NCBI RefSeq assembly: GCF_004362515.1
Contig: NZ_SNXU01000001.1
Span: 7,192,001-7,256,000, forward strand
Direction: 5' to 3'
DNA from: Actinokineospora alba
GTDB taxonomy: Bacteria > Actinomycetota > Actinomycetes > Mycobacteriales > Pseudonocardiaceae
DNA: 64,000 bases
Made by a program: the position numbers and the translations under genes. Of this stretch, positions 7,859 to 18,866 are shown one piece after another (the first letter of the stretch is position 1; each line of letters begins with the position of its first letter). The notes under the pieces are model-generated. The model had not been told where the DNA came from, made no database searches, and saw only the letters and a list, made by a program, of their open reading frames with translations.

Positions 7859-8722
7859 CTAGCTTGTTTTGTCGGGTAGGCCGAAGGCGTGTTCCGGCGG
7901 GGTGGGGGTGGCCATCGGGGACGCGTCGGTGATGGGTTCCGCGCTTGCCGACAAGGCCAGCAGTTGTGCGGTCGGCACACATCTGGCCGGGAAAGCCGCC
8001 GATGCCACCCGGGAAGCCAGGTCCTTCACCGGGAGCGGCTCGGTCGACGCGGCCACCACCAGGTTTCCGTAGCGCCTGCCCCTGAGCACGTTGGGTTCGG
8101 CCAGCATCACCACGTGTGGGAAGACGGCCGTCATCGTCGCGATGAACCGTCGGGCGAAGCGCAGGCCGGGGCCGTCGGAGATGTTGACCACGACCGTTCC
8201 TCCCGGGCGCAGGACGCGGGCTGTCTCGGTGATGAATTCCAGGGTGGCCAGGCCGCCGGGCATGGCCGCACGGACATAGGCGTCGAGGATGACCAAGTCG
8301 TACTGGTCGTCGGGGAGTTCCGCGACCGCGGGGCGGCCTTCGGCGACGCGGACTTCCAGGCCTGGGACCGAGTCCAGGTCCAGCTCGGCCCGCACCAGGT
8401 CGATCAAGGGGCCGTCGGCGTCGATCACCAACTGGTCGCAGCCGGGGCGGGTGGCGTGCAGGTACCTGGGCAGGGTGCCCGCTCCCCCGCCGACGTGCAG
8501 GACGTCCATCGGGCCCGGCGGAAGCACGTCGATCACATCGCCGATGCGGCGGACGTAGTCGAATTCGAGGTGCCACGGGTCGTCGAGATCCACATAGGAC
8601 TGGGCGACGCCCTCGACGGTCAGGAGCCACGCGTTGTCGCGGTCGGCGTCGGCGAGTAGTTCGGCGGTGCCGAATCGGACTTTGTGGAGTCCGGGCACGG
8701 GCCCACGTCGTTCGCCTTGCAT
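7859..8722 (-). CDS. Spermidine synthase-like methyltransferase-fold protein
   Basis: A 287-residue Rossmann-fold protein. The SAM-type glycine motif DVLHVGGGAGTLPRY (about 75-88) and the following VIDADGPLIDLVR match the spermine/spermidine synthase family, as does YDLVILDAYV. It lacks an obvious N-terminal membrane domain. ATG 8722 lies just after GGAGG. Polyamine transfer is not assured: many actinobacterial members have unknown substrates. It is divergent from the DMT exporter at 8840. Confidence 0.75.
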   Translation of the reverse strand: MQGERRGPVPGLHKVRFGTAELLADADRDNAWLLTVEGVAQSYVDLDDPWHLEFDYVRRIGDVIDVLPPGPMDVLHVGGGAGTLPRYLHATRPGCDQLVIDADGPLIDLVRAELDLDSVPGLEVRVAEGRPAVAELPDDQYDLVILDAYVRAAMPGGLATLEFITETARVLRPGGTVVVNISDGPGLRFARRFIATMTAVFPHVVMLAEPNVLRGRRYGNLVVAASTEPLPVKDLASRVASAAFPARCVPTAQLLALSASAEPITDASPMATPTPPEHAFGLPDKTS

Positions 8723-8839
8723 GACACCTCCGCCGCCTGTGCGCGCGCAAGCATAGAGGGCGGCCCACGGGTCACCGACGAGCGGATACGTCCTACCATC
8801 CAACCATCGCTTCCGTTGACTTAAGGCAGACTGGACTTC

Positions 8840-9799
8840 GTGACGACTGAACTCAGAACACCGGTTATCCATCGAGGTCGGGGGGTTCTCTACATCCTCG
8901 GCGCCTCGATGGCGTTCGGCAGTTCGGGGCCGCTGGCCAAGGCCGCGATGAACGCGGGCCTGTCCCCCGAACACGTCGCGAGCGCCCGAGTGGGCATCGC
9001 CGCCGCGGTGTTGCTGATCGGCGTCTGCCTGATCAAGCCGTCGATCCTGCGCGTGCGCCGCGACCAGTGGCGACTCCTCCTCGCCTACGGGCTCGCCGGA
9101 GTCGCCCTGGTCCAGCTGCTTTTCTTCATCGCCGTCTCCCGCCTCCCGGTCGGCATCGCGATGCTGCTGGAGTACACCTCGCCGGTTCTGGTGGCGTTCT
9201 GGGTGCGGTTCGTCCGCAAGGTGCGGCTGCCGATGCTGTCCTGGGCGGGCATCGCGCTCGCCTTCCTCGGACTGGCGCTGGTGGCCCAGGTATGGAAGTC
9301 GCTTGAGCTTGACGGGGTCGGAATGCTCGCCGGAATCGGCGCGGCGCTGTGTTCGGCGGCGTATTACCTGCTCGGAGAGCGTGGGGCGAGCGAGCACCAC
9401 CCGATCGGGATGGTGACTTGGGGAATGGTGGTAGGCGCGCTCGCGCTGTTCGCCGTCGCGCCGCCGTGGACGATGCCGTACGCGGCGGTCCGGACGACCT
9501 CCGCCTTCGGCGGCGCGCAGGTGCCGGTGTTGGCGCTGCTGGTCACGGTCGCGCTGATCAGCACCGCGCTCGCCTACACCCTGAGTATCAGTTCACTTCG
9601 GCATCTGCCGTCCACAGTGGCCAGTGTGCTCGCTCTCTCCGAGCCGATCGTGGCCACCCTGCTCGCCTGGCTGATGCTCGGCGAGACCCTCTCACCCGAC
9701 CAGATCGTCGGGATGGCGGTGCTCCTGAGCGGGGCCGCGCTGGTCCAGCTCGCGTCGCACGGGCCGGTCACGCCCGCCGACCCGCTACCCACCGATTGA
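8840..9799 (+). CDS. EamA/RhtA-type DMT superfamily exporter
   Basis: The 319-residue protein has ten predicted membrane helices in two EamA repeats; the first repeat carries ASMAFGSSGPLAKAAM and the second RGASEHHPIGMVTWG followed by LSEPIVATLLAWLMLGE, the conserved end of EamA repeat two. Members export amino acids or metabolites using the proton gradient. GTG 8840 is the first start after the divergent 7859-8722 gene. Substrate unknown. Confidence 0.88.
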   Translation: MTTELRTPVIHRGRGVLYILGASMAFGSSGPLAKAAMNAGLSPEHVASARVGIAAAVLLIGVCLIKPSILRVRRDQWRLLLAYGLAGVALVQLLFFIAVSRLPVGIAMLLEYTSPVLVAFWVRFVRKVRLPMLSWAGIALAFLGLALVAQVWKSLELDGVGMLAGIGAALCSAAYYLLGERGASEHHPIGMVTWGMVVGALALFAVAPPWTMPYAAVRTTSAFGGAQVPVLALLVTVALISTALAYTLSISSLRHLPSTVASVLALSEPIVATLLAWLMLGETLSPDQIVGMAVLLSGAALVQLASHGPVTPADPLPTD

Positions 9800-9988
9800 G
9801 ACCTACACCACACGCGGTCGGGTGAAGTTGATCTATCCGGGGGTCACTGGACGCGCTGAAAGTAAAGCGATGTTTACTTGTCGCAGGCGACACATCGTGG
9901 CCAATCGGTCACCATGTGCTCATCTCGGTACCGAAACATGGTGCACCCGAGAGCGTTCGTTCCGACCGACCCTCAAGGAGGTACCCCG
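9800..9988. other. Leader/promoter region of the SulP-carbonic anhydrase gene
   Basis: This 189-bp gap holds the imperfect palindrome GTAAAGCGATGTTTAC (about 9861-9876), an unusually AT-rich spot for this DNA and a candidate operator or promoter element, and AAGGAGG seven bases before ATG 9989. Nothing coding is supported. Confidence 0.4.
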
Positions 9989-12280
9989 ATGGGTGCACCA
10001 CGCTCCAGTGGCCCGGCCCACGCCCCGCCCCACCGCCTGCTCGACGCCCGCCATGACGTGCAGGCCTCGCTAGTCGTCTTCCTCATCGCCGTCCCCCTCT
10101 CGCTCGGCATCGCCGCCGCGTCCGGGGCGCCGGTCATCGCCGGGCTTATCGCCGCCGTCGTCGGCGGCCTGGTCGCCGGTCCGCTCGGCGGCTCCCGACT
10201 GCAGGTCAGCGGGCCGGCCGCGGGTCTGACCGTGGTCGTCGCCGAACTCATCGGCCAGTTCGGCTGGGCGGTGACCTGCGCGATCACCGTCTGCGCCGGC
10301 GTGCTCCAACTCATCCTCGGCGCGTGCAAGATCGGCCGGGCCGCGCTCGCGATCTCCCCCACGGTGGTGCACGCGATGCTCGCGGGCATCGGCGTCGTCA
10401 TCGTCATCAGCCAGGTGCACGTGCTGCTCGGCGGCTCCGCGAGCGCCAACACCTGGCACAACCTGCGCGACCTGCCCGCGCAGGTCACCGACCTGCACCA
10501 ACCCGCCACCTTCATCGGCCTGGCGGTCGTCGCGCTGCTGCTCGTCTGGCCCAAGCTGCCCGAGCGGATCAGGGCCGTCCCCGGCCCGCTGGTGGCGATC
10601 GTGCTCGCCACCGTGGTCACCCTGGGGATCGACGTGCAGCGGGTGTCGCTGCCGGACTCGCCGCTCTCGGCGATCGCCCTGCCCGCGCTCCCCGACGGCC
10701 ACTGGGCCGCGTTCGCGCTCGGCGTGTTCACCATGACGATCATCGCCAGCGTCGAGAGCCTGCTCTCCGCTGTCGCCGTCGACAAGCTGCGCGAGGGCCA
10801 CCGCACCGACCTCAACCGCGAACTCGTCGGTCAGGGCAGCGCGAACATCGTCTCCGGCCTGCTCGGCGGCCTGCCCATCACCGGCGTGATCGTGCGCAGC
10901 GCGACCAACGTCCGCGCGGGCGCCCGCACCCGCGCCTCGGCGACCCTGCACGGCGTGTGGGTGCTGCTGTTCACGGTGCTGCTGGTCAACCTCGTCGAGC
11001 AGATCCCGATGGCCGCCCTGGCAGGCCTGCTGGTGGTCGTCGGCATGAACCTGGTCAAGCTGGCCGACATGCGGACCGCGCGCAGGCACGGCGAGCTGAT
11101 GGTCTACCTGGTCACGATCGCCGGCGTGGTCATGCTGAACCTGCTCGAAGGGGTCCTGCTGGGCTTCGCCGTCGCGCTCCTCGCGACGCTGCGCCGAATC
11201 GTGTGGGCGCGCGTGCGAGTCGAGCAGGGGGCCGACGATGTGTACGCCGTCGTCGTCGAGGGGACTTTAAGCTTTCTTTCCGTGCCAAGGCTTTCCCGGG
11301 TGCTGACCCAGGTTCCCGACGGCAGCTCCGTCCACTTGGAACTCGTCGTGGACTACCTCGACCACGCCGCCTACGAACACCTCTCGGCGTGGCGGCGCCA
11401 GCACGAGGCGACCGGCGGCACGATCGTCATCGACGAGATCGGCGGTCCGGGCCCCAACACCCGGCGCAAGCGCACCGGCCCGGGCCCGCGCTGGTTCCTG
11501 CCGTGGTCGCACTGGCAGGACAGCGAATCGCTGAACTCCCACAAGAAGCACGACCACACGCATGTCCCGATCCCGCACCAGTCCCGCGACCACGTCCTGC
11601 GGCCGCTGCTGACCGGTGCGCGGGAGTACCACCGGCGGACCGCGCCGATCATGCGCCCGCACCTGCGCAGGCTGGCCGCGAACCAGCACCCGCACGCCCT
11701 GTTCCTGACGTGCGCGGACTCGCGGATCGTGCCGAACGTGATCACCACGTCCGGCCCCGGCGACCTGTTCACCCTGCGCAACGTGGGCAACCTGGTGCCC
11801 GGCGACCTGTCGATGCGCGCGGGCGTGCTCTACGCGCTCGACCACCTCAAGGTGCCGACGATGATCGTCTGCGGCCACTCCCGCTGCGGCGCGATGACCG
11901 CGCTGATGTCGGGACCGGAGAACGACCCGATCGGGCGCTGGCTGCGGTGGGCCGCACCCAGCTTGCAGGCCTGGAAGGACGGGCATCCGCTGGGGAAGCG
12001 GGCGGCGGAGTCGGGATGGTCGGAGATCGATCAGCTGGCGATGGTCAACGTGGCGGTGCAGCTTGAGTCACTGGGGAAGATGCCGGATGTGGCGGCCGCG
12101 GTGACGGCTGGGCGGGTGCGGCTCATCGGGCTGTTCTTCGACATTCCCAGCGGGACTCTGCTGATGTTGGACGACGCCGGGGAACGGTTCGAGCCGTTGC
12201 GCGAGCCTGCGGAGGCCGTTACGCCGCCCGCGGATGGAGCGACACCCTATGAGACGCGAGCGGAAACGGAGCTGCGATGA
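9989..12280 (+). CDS. SulP anion transporter fused to beta-carbonic anhydrase
   Basis: A 763-residue fusion. Residues ~25-400 form a SulP permease (signature SGPAAGLTVVVAELIG near the start); ~410-480 is a STAS-like domain; ~530-745 is a beta-carbonic anhydrase with CADSRIVPN (Cys575, Asp577, Arg579) and CGHSRCG (His630, Cys633) as zinc ligands and catalytic dyad. It most likely moves bicarbonate and interconverts it with CO2 at the membrane. ATG 9989 follows AAGGAGG; the frame is open upstream without a ribosome site. The stop overlaps a tiny downstream ORF. Confidence 0.92.
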   Translation: MGAPRSSGPAHAPPHRLLDARHDVQASLVVFLIAVPLSLGIAAASGAPVIAGLIAAVVGGLVAGPLGGSRLQVSGPAAGLTVVVAELIGQFGWAVTCAITVCAGVLQLILGACKIGRAALAISPTVVHAMLAGIGVVIVISQVHVLLGGSASANTWHNLRDLPAQVTDLHQPATFIGLAVVALLLVWPKLPERIRAVPGPLVAIVLATVVTLGIDVQRVSLPDSPLSAIALPALPDGHWAAFALGVFTMTIIASVESLLSAVAVDKLREGHRTDLNRELVGQGSANIVSGLLGGLPITGVIVRSATNVRAGARTRASATLHGVWVLLFTVLLVNLVEQIPMAALAGLLVVVGMNLVKLADMRTARRHGELMVYLVTIAGVVMLNLLEGVLLGFAVALLATLRRIVWARVRVEQGADDVYAVVVEGTLSFLSVPRLSRVLTQVPDGSSVHLELVVDYLDHAAYEHLSAWRRQHEATGGTIVIDEIGGPGPNTRRKRTGPGPRWFLPWSHWQDSESLNSHKKHDHTHVPIPHQSRDHVLRPLLTGAREYHRRTAPIMRPHLRRLAANQHPHALFLTCADSRIVPNVITTSGPGDLFTLRNVGNLVPGDLSMRAGVLYALDHLKVPTMIVCGHSRCGAMTALMSGPENDPIGRWLRWAAPSLQAWKDGHPLGKRAAESGWSEIDQLAMVNVAVQLESLGKMPDVAAAVTAGRVRLIGLFFDIPSGTLLMLDDAGERFEPLREPAEAVTPPADGATPYETRAETELR

Positions 12281-12384
12281 ACCAGACCAGGCGTGAACGC
12301 CGTCGTGAACGCAATCTCCTGCTGCGGCAGCTGCTCAGTGCCGCGGTGGCTGTGGTGCTCGCTTCGGCTGCCCGGCGGGCGTAG
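12277..12384 (+). CDS. Possible 35-residue small membrane protein
   Basis: ATG 12277 overlaps the stop of the SulP fusion gene (ATGA). The peptide has a very basic N-terminus (RRERRRERN) and one hydrophobic helix (LLSAAVAVVLASAARRA). Coupling and amphipathic layout are suggestive, but the ORF is short and unmatched to any family I know; it may be chance. Confidence 0.35.
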   Translation: MNQTRRERRRERNLLLRQLLSAAVAVVLASAARRA

Positions 12385-12393
12385 CGGCGTTCG

Positions 12394-12426
12394 ACCCGCC
12401 GCCGCAGCAGGACTGTGGCGGCGGGT
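12394..12426. terminator. Bidirectional hairpin terminator
   Basis: ACCCGCCGCC (12394-12403) pairs perfectly with GGCGGCGGGT (12417-12426) around a 13-nt loop. It sits between the + strand transporter and the - strand tautomerase, so it can end transcription from both sides. Confidence 0.75.
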
Positions 12427-12437
12427 GCCCGCATGGG

Positions 12438-12617
12438 CTATCCCCGCAGTTCGCCGCCGACGCCCCAGTTCTCGGCTGGGACCTCGTTGATCACAACCCA
12501 CACGCCCTCGCGGTTGCCGCCGCAGGTCTCGACGAACGCGTCCGTCAGCTTGGCGACGAGTTCGCGCTTCTGTTCCTGGGTGCGGCCGGGGTACATGGAA
12601 ACCGAGATATGGGGCAA
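12438..12617 (-). CDS. 4-oxalocrotonate tautomerase family protein
   Basis: A 59-residue protein starting at TTG 12617: MPHISVSMYPGRTQEQK, then a helix and VWVVINEVPAENWG. The family acts as a tautomerase through the amino-terminal proline exposed after Met removal, and the TTG start places Pro exactly there, with Arg12 as a further conserved residue. Size and ENWGVGG end are typical. GGAGAGGG lies a few bases upstream. It begins 9 bp after the rnj stop on the same strand, so it is probably the last gene of dapA-rnj-4OT. The physiological substrate is unknown. Confidence 0.85.
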   Translation of the reverse strand: MPHISVSMYPGRTQEQKRELVAKLTDAFVETCGGNREGVWVVINEVPAENWGVGGELRG

Positions 12618-12626
12618 GACCCTCTC

Positions 12627-14323
<1,697 letters not shown>

Positions 14324-14327
<4 letters not shown>

Positions 14328-15337
14328 TTATGAACCGTCCCGGCGCTTGTGTGGGTCGTGGTGTTGACGTACGCGGCGTTGGCGTCGGTGTGCGCGACCC
14401 GCGCGGTGGCGGGGTCGATGCCCTGGCCGTCGGCGTTGGTCAGTCCGGCCACGCCGAGATCGCCCGCGATGGCGGCGATCTGCTCGTCGGTGGCGGGCAG
14501 CAGCGGCAGTCGCGGGTCGCCCGCGTCGATGCCGCGCAGTCGCAGCGCGGCCTTGGAGAACACGACGCCGCCGACCCGGCTGAACGCGCGCAGCACCGGC
14601 AGGAGTCCATTGTGGACTTCGCGGGCCGCGGCGACGTCGCCGCTCTCGTAGCTGTCGACCATGGTGCGCAGGCGGTCGGCGACGACATGGCCGATGACGC
14701 TGACGAAGCCGACGCCGCCGATGGACAGCCACGGCAGGTTGAGGGCGTCGTCGCCGGAGTAGTAGGCGAGGTCGGTGGTCGCGATGACCTGGCTGCCCGC
14801 GAGGAGGTCGCCCTTGGCGTCCTTGACCGCGAGGATGCGCGGGTGCTCGGCGAGCTTGCGCAGGGTGTCGACCTCGATGGGGACGACCGAGCGCGGCGGG
14901 ATGTCGTAGAGCATCACGCCCAGGCCGGTGGCGTCGGCGATCGCGGTGAAGTGCGCGAGCAGGCCGGACTGCGGCGGGCGGGAGTAGTACGGGGTGACCA
15001 CGAGCAGGCCGTGCGCGCCCGCCTTCTCGGCCTCGCCCGCCAGGTGCACCGAGTGCGCCGTGTTGTACGTGCCGACCGAGCCGACGACGGTCGCCCGGTC
15101 TCCCACGGCCTCGACCACGGCGCGGACCAGGTCCGACTTCTCCTTGTCGGTCGTGGTCGGCGATTCGCCGGTGGTGCCGTTGACGATCAGACCGTCATTG
15201 CCCAGGTCGACGAGGTGCGCGGCGAGTTCCTGCGCCCGGTCGAGATCGACCGCCCCCTCGGCGTCGAAGGGGCTGACCATGGCGGTGAGCACCCGGCCGA
15301 ACGGTCTGCCGGGCGTGGCTGTGGGACTTGCGGTCAT
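14324..15337 (-). CDS. dapA: 4-hydroxy-tetrahydrodipicolinate synthase
   Basis: Condenses pyruvate with aspartate semialdehyde, the first step of the diaminopimelate/lysine branch. Of 337 residues, GTTGES (54-59) binds pyruvate, Tyr144 (YDIPPRS) and Lys172 (ILAVKDAKGD, Schiff base) are the catalytic residues. ATG 15337 is the first good start; the frame is open further upstream. It overlaps rnj by 4 bp; dapB of the same pathway is at 33149-33940. Confidence 0.96.
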
Positions 15338-15408
15338 GGGGTTAGACGCTACCTCGTGGTCATCGACCCGACGCCCGCAACCTGCGGTCACCGGCGCAGG
15401 TCTGGCTG

Positions 15409-16035
15409 CTAGAGGCCTCTGTTGAGGCCCGAGACGACACTGATCGACGACTGCTCGCCCTCGAACTCGATGCGGCACTCGTCGCGGCCGAAGGCGTACA
15501 GCAGCAGCTCACCCGGTTCACCCACGAGGGTGACGGTGTTGGGGCCGCGCTTGAAGCTGGTGTGCCTGCCGGACGGGGTCCGGGCGTTGACGCCGACGGG
15601 GCTGTTGCGGAAGAACATCCGGCCGGAGCGCTTCAGCGCGACCCACAGGGCGCGGTCGCGCTCGTTGTCGGCTGGGCGCGGCTCCCAGCCGGGGACGGCG
15701 CGGCGGACGTCCTCGTGGTGCACGTAGTACTCGGTGGTGTTGATCAGCTCGTCGAGGAAGGCCGGGCGGTAGATCGACAGCAGCGGCGGACCGCCGCGCA
15801 CCAGGTCGACAAGTTCGGGCCACGGCTTGGCGGCGTAGCCGTCCTGGACCTTCTGGAGGTAGCCGGCCAGGGCTTTGACCAGGATGCCGCCCGCCGCGTC
15901 CGGCCGGTGCTCGCGGACCACGAGGTGGGCGGCGAGATCGCGGGTCTTCCAGTCGCCGCACAGCGTCGGCGCGTCCGGCCCGACTTCGGCGAACAGGTCA
16001 CTGAGCTGCGCGCGTTCGTCCTTGGCTACACCCAT
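15409..16035 (-). CDS. TIGR03085 family metal-binding protein (DinB-like)
   Basis: The 208-residue protein has the actinobacterial mycothiol-dependent/DinB four-helix pattern: TLCGDWKTRDLAAHLVVREHRPDA (His in AAHL) and EYYVHHEDVRRA with the other metal-ligand histidines. Members of this group may be mycothiol S-transferases or isomerases, but this subfamily is uncharacterised. It lies 71 bp upstream of dapA on the same strand. Confidence 0.8.
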   Translation of the reverse strand: MGVAKDERAQLSDLFAEVGPDAPTLCGDWKTRDLAAHLVVREHRPDAAGGILVKALAGYLQKVQDGYAAKPWPELVDLVRGGPPLLSIYRPAFLDELINTTEYYVHHEDVRRAVPGWEPRPADNERDRALWVALKRSGRMFFRNSPVGVNARTPSGRHTSFKRGPNTVTLVGEPGELLLYAFGRDECRIEFEGEQSSISVVSGLNRGL

Positions 16036-16058
16036 GGACCTACATTACCGGGGGTAAG

Positions 16059-17519
16059 TTAGTCCGACTTGGTGAGCTGCGACTCACTGAGCAGGTTGTT
16101 GTTCTTTTCCCTGAGCACGCAGTAGACCTCGCGGGAGCCGCCCTTGGACGACTCGGCTTCCCATGTCTCCTTCGATGGGACGATCACCGAGTAGACCAGG
16201 TTCGACTTCTTGTCCTTCTTGATCCGGTCGGTCTCGAACAGCCAGCCGCAGTAGCTGTCGCCGAGGGTCTTGAGCGCGTCGCCGAAGTAGGCGTACTCCT
16301 CCGAGGAGTTCATCGGCTCGAAGCTGCCGTACACCTGAATCCCGAAGGCTTTCTTGCAGTCACTGTTGGACTCGTACGACGCCCCGCCCTGCAGCTTGCT
16401 CGAACCGCAGTACCCGTTGCTGATCGCGAACTCATTGAGTTCACCATTGATGCCGTAGGTGTACTTCGTCGCGGGAAGCCGGTCGTCGGAACCGGGGGCG
16501 TTGATCGCGTTGCTCAGGAAGAAGCCGCCGACCGCGCCCGCGATCAGCAGGATGCCCGCGAGGATCATCGCGAGCTTCTTGTTCACCCCGCCCTTCGGCG
16601 GCGCGGCGACCACGCGGGTGGCCTGGCCGTGCGGGAAGTACGCGGTGCCGCCGGTCATCATCGTCGGGCCGGTGGGCGGGCCCGCCTGCACGTGCGTGAG
16701 CAGCCCGCGGGCCTGGCCGGAGGTGAGCCGAGCCTGCGGGGTGTTGATCATCAGGCCGGTGATCACCGAGGCGAGCGCGCCCTGGCCGCGGGTCAGGTAT
16801 GGGACCTCGTTGAGGATCGAGTGCATGGTGGCGGCGGTGGTGGCCCGCTCGTAGGGCGAGTAGCCCTCCATCGCGAAGAACAGGACCGCGCCGAGGGCCC
16901 ACAGGTCCGAACTCGCGCTGGCTTCTTCGCCGCGGATGCGCTCGGGTGCCATGTAGGACGGTGAGCCGATGAGGATGCCGCTGCTGGTCAGGCGCGGGTC
17001 GTCGAGGGACTGGGCGATGCCGAAGTCGGTCAGCTTCACCCGGCCGTTCGCGGCCAGCATGATGTTGCTGGGCTTGACGTCGCGGTGCACGATGCCCGCC
17101 TGGTGCGCGGCGTCGAGGGCGGAGAGCAGCTGGTCGGCGAGCTTGGCGACCTGGTCGGCGGGCAGCGGCCCGCGCTCCTTGACCACGTCGGACAGCGTCG
17201 GCGCCTGGATCAGCTCCATGACGATGTAGGTGGCGCCCGATTCCTGCACGACGTCGTAGACGGTGACGACGGCCGGGTCGTTGAGCCGCCCGGCGGTGCG
17301 CGCCTCGCGAAGCACGCGCTCCTCGAAGATCTGCCGCTCGCTCTGCGGCACCCCCTCGGGCAGGTGCAGTTCCTTGATCGCGACGTGCCGCCCGATCATG
17401 GTGTCCTCGGCCAGCCACACGACACCCATGCCGCCGCGGCCCAGCTCGTTGAGGACCGCGTACCGGCCCGCCACCATGCGCGGCCCGTGCGCCACGGTCG
17501 GTCCTTGCTCCTGCGACAC
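16059..17519 (-). CDS. Transmembrane Ser/Thr protein kinase (PknB-like)
   Basis: The 486-residue protein has a full Hanks-type kinase domain: glycine loop LGRGGMGVV (26-34), ATP Lys49, catalytic HRD at 145-147, DFG at 165-167 and GSPSYMAPE. One helix near 315-340 (KLAMILAGILLIAGAVGGFF) anchors it, leaving a ~145-residue extracellular domain with several Cys (GYCGSSKL, SDCKKAF, YCGWLF, YCVLR) but no PASTA repeats. It may therefore sense an unknown external cue. GTG/ATG start near 17519 follows a run of stops; an alternative start is Met15. Confidence 0.93.
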   Translation of the reverse strand: MSQEQGPTVAHGPRMVAGRYAVLNELGRGGMGVVWLAEDTMIGRHVAIKELHLPEGVPQSERQIFEERVLREARTAGRLNDPAVVTVYDVVQESGATYIVMELIQAPTLSDVVKERGPLPADQVAKLADQLLSALDAAHQAGIVHRDVKPSNIMLAANGRVKLTDFGIAQSLDDPRLTSSGILIGSPSYMAPERIRGEEASASSDLWALGAVLFFAMEGYSPYERATTAATMHSILNEVPYLTRGQGALASVITGLMINTPQARLTSGQARGLLTHVQAGPPTGPTMMTGGTAYFPHGQATRVVAAPPKGGVNKKLAMILAGILLIAGAVGGFFLSNAINAPGSDDRLPATKYTYGINGELNEFAISNGYCGSSKLQGGASYESNSDCKKAFGIQVYGSFEPMNSSEEYAYFGDALKTLGDSYCGWLFETDRIKKDKKSNLVYSVIVPSKETWEAESSKGGSREVYCVLREKNNNLLSESQLTKSD

Positions 17520-17617
17520 CCTGCTACCTCCTCAGCCGCCGCGAATCCTAGTCAGACCGCGATCGGCCGTTCGGCGGTTCCGCATAGACGATCGCCGAGG
17601 GCGGGGTTTTCGTGTCG

Positions 17618-18010
17618 TCAGGCCGACTCGAACACCTCGTGGCCTGCCTCACGCAGGGCCGCGACGGCCCGGGAGAGGTCGGTGGCGTGGACCAGGATGT
17701 GGTCGGTGTCGAAAGTGGACAGCGCGAACAGCGACACCCCGGCCGCGGCGAGCGAACCCGCCAGCGAGGCCATGATCCCGGTGAGGGTGAACTCCAGCGG
17801 GCCGCGCACGGTCAGCAGCCGCCAGCCCGCCTCGGTCTGACCGCCCTCGGGCGCCGCGGCGCTCGGGGAGACGATCGAGAGCTCAGTCGGCGTGCGGCTG
17901 ACCGACACCAGGCCGTCGCCGTCGAACAGGCCCGCGGGGACCGTGGTCCCCGCGTCGAACCTGGTGACCGTGTAATCGCCGCCGATGACGTCGATGGCGA
18001 GCCGCTTCAC
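17618..18010 (-). CDS. ACT-domain protein
   Basis: A 130-residue protein of two small ACT-like halves (family ACT_7/CASTOR-like): VKRLAIDVIGGDYTVTRF... and GIMASLAGSLAAAGVSLFALSTFDTDHILV, the latter a typical ligand-binding ACT turn. It probably binds an amino acid. GTG 18010 starts 5 bp past the thyX stop, so it is co-transcribed with thyX. No enzyme domain is attached. Confidence 0.85.
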   Translation of the reverse strand: MKRLAIDVIGGDYTVTRFDAGTTVPAGLFDGDGLVSVSRTPTELSIVSPSAAAPEGGQTEAGWRLLTVRGPLEFTLTGIMASLAGSLAAAGVSLFALSTFDTDHILVHATDLSRAVAALREAGHEVFESA

Positions 18011-18015
18011 CCGGC

Positions 18016-18768
18016 TCAGCCTTCGGCGACGAGCGGGCTGGAGGCGACCTCGGTGCCGTCGGGCAGCGCGGTGATCGTGAAGTCGGCGAAGACGCTCGAC
18101 GCCGCCTTCTGCAGCTGCCGCAGGCACTCGATGGCCAGCGCGCGGATCTCGACGTCGGCGTGCTCGGTGGCGCGCATGGCGATGAAGTGACGCCAGGCGC
18201 GGTAGTTGCCGGTGACCACGATGCGGGTCTCGGTGGCGTTGGGGAGGATCGCCCGAGCCGCCTGGCGCGCCTGCTTCTTGCGCAGGGTGGCGCTCTTGAC
18301 GTCGGCGAACTTCTTCTCCAGGCCGGCGAGCAGCTCGTTGTACGCGTCCTGCGCGGCCTGGGCGGCCTCAAGGAACTTCGCGTGCAGCTCCGGGTCCTCG
18401 GCGATGACGTCGGGCTCGACCATCGCGGCCGACTTCTCCGGCACGTACCGCTGCGAGAGCTGCGAGTAGGAGAAGTGGCGGTGGCGGATCAGCTCGTGGG
18501 TGAGCGAGCGGGACAGGCCCGTCATGTAGAAGCTCACGCTGCCGTGCTCGAGGACCGACAGGTGGCCGACCTCGATGATGTGGTTGATGTAGCCGGCGTT
18601 GGTCGCGGTGGCCGGGTTCGGCTTCTTCCACGACTGGTAGCAGGCCCGGCCGGCGAACTCGGCCAGCGCCTCACCGCCGTCGGCGTCGGTGGACCACGGC
18701 ACGTCCGCCGGCGCGAAGAACTCGGTCTTGGCGATGAGCTGCACCTTCGGCGACACCGTCTCGGTCAC
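18016..18768 (-). CDS. thyX: Flavin-dependent thymidylate synthase ThyX
   Basis: Makes dTMP from dUMP with methylene-tetrahydrofolate and FAD. The 250-residue protein has the ThyX signature RHRHFSYSQLSQRY at 95-108 and EHGSVSFYMTGLSRS upstream; HELIRHR carries the FAD/dUMP-contact residues. It belongs to the conserved dapB-thyX-dapA order, but here a ~14-kb accessory island separates it from dapB. It is divergent from the RHH gene at 18866. Confidence 0.95.
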   Translation of the reverse strand: MTETVSPKVQLIAKTEFFAPADVPWSTDADGGEALAEFAGRACYQSWKKPNPATATNAGYINHIIEVGHLSVLEHGSVSFYMTGLSRSLTHELIRHRHFSYSQLSQRYVPEKSAAMVEPDVIAEDPELHAKFLEAAQAAQDAYNELLAGLEKKFADVKSATLRKKQARQAARAILPNATETRIVVTGNYRAWRHFIAMRATEHADVEIRALAIECLRQLQKAASSVFADFTITALPDGTEVASSPLVAEG

Positions 18769-18836
18769 GTGGCCCGTCCTCTACTCGATTGCTACTTCAG
18801 CCGCCAGCCTAACCGCAACCATCGACTTCCTTGACC

Positions 18837-18866
18837 GACATCACAAGTGGTGTCATGGTGGTGTCA
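18837..18866 (+). promoter_or_regulatory. Tandem TGGTGTCATGG repeat, candidate operator
   Basis: The 11-bp unit TGGTGTCATGG occurs twice head to tail directly before, and running into, ATG 18866, preceded by the inverted partner TGACATCAC (about 18836-18844). Ribbon-helix-helix proteins bind short direct repeats like this, and the next gene encodes one, so autoregulation is likely. Confidence 0.5.
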
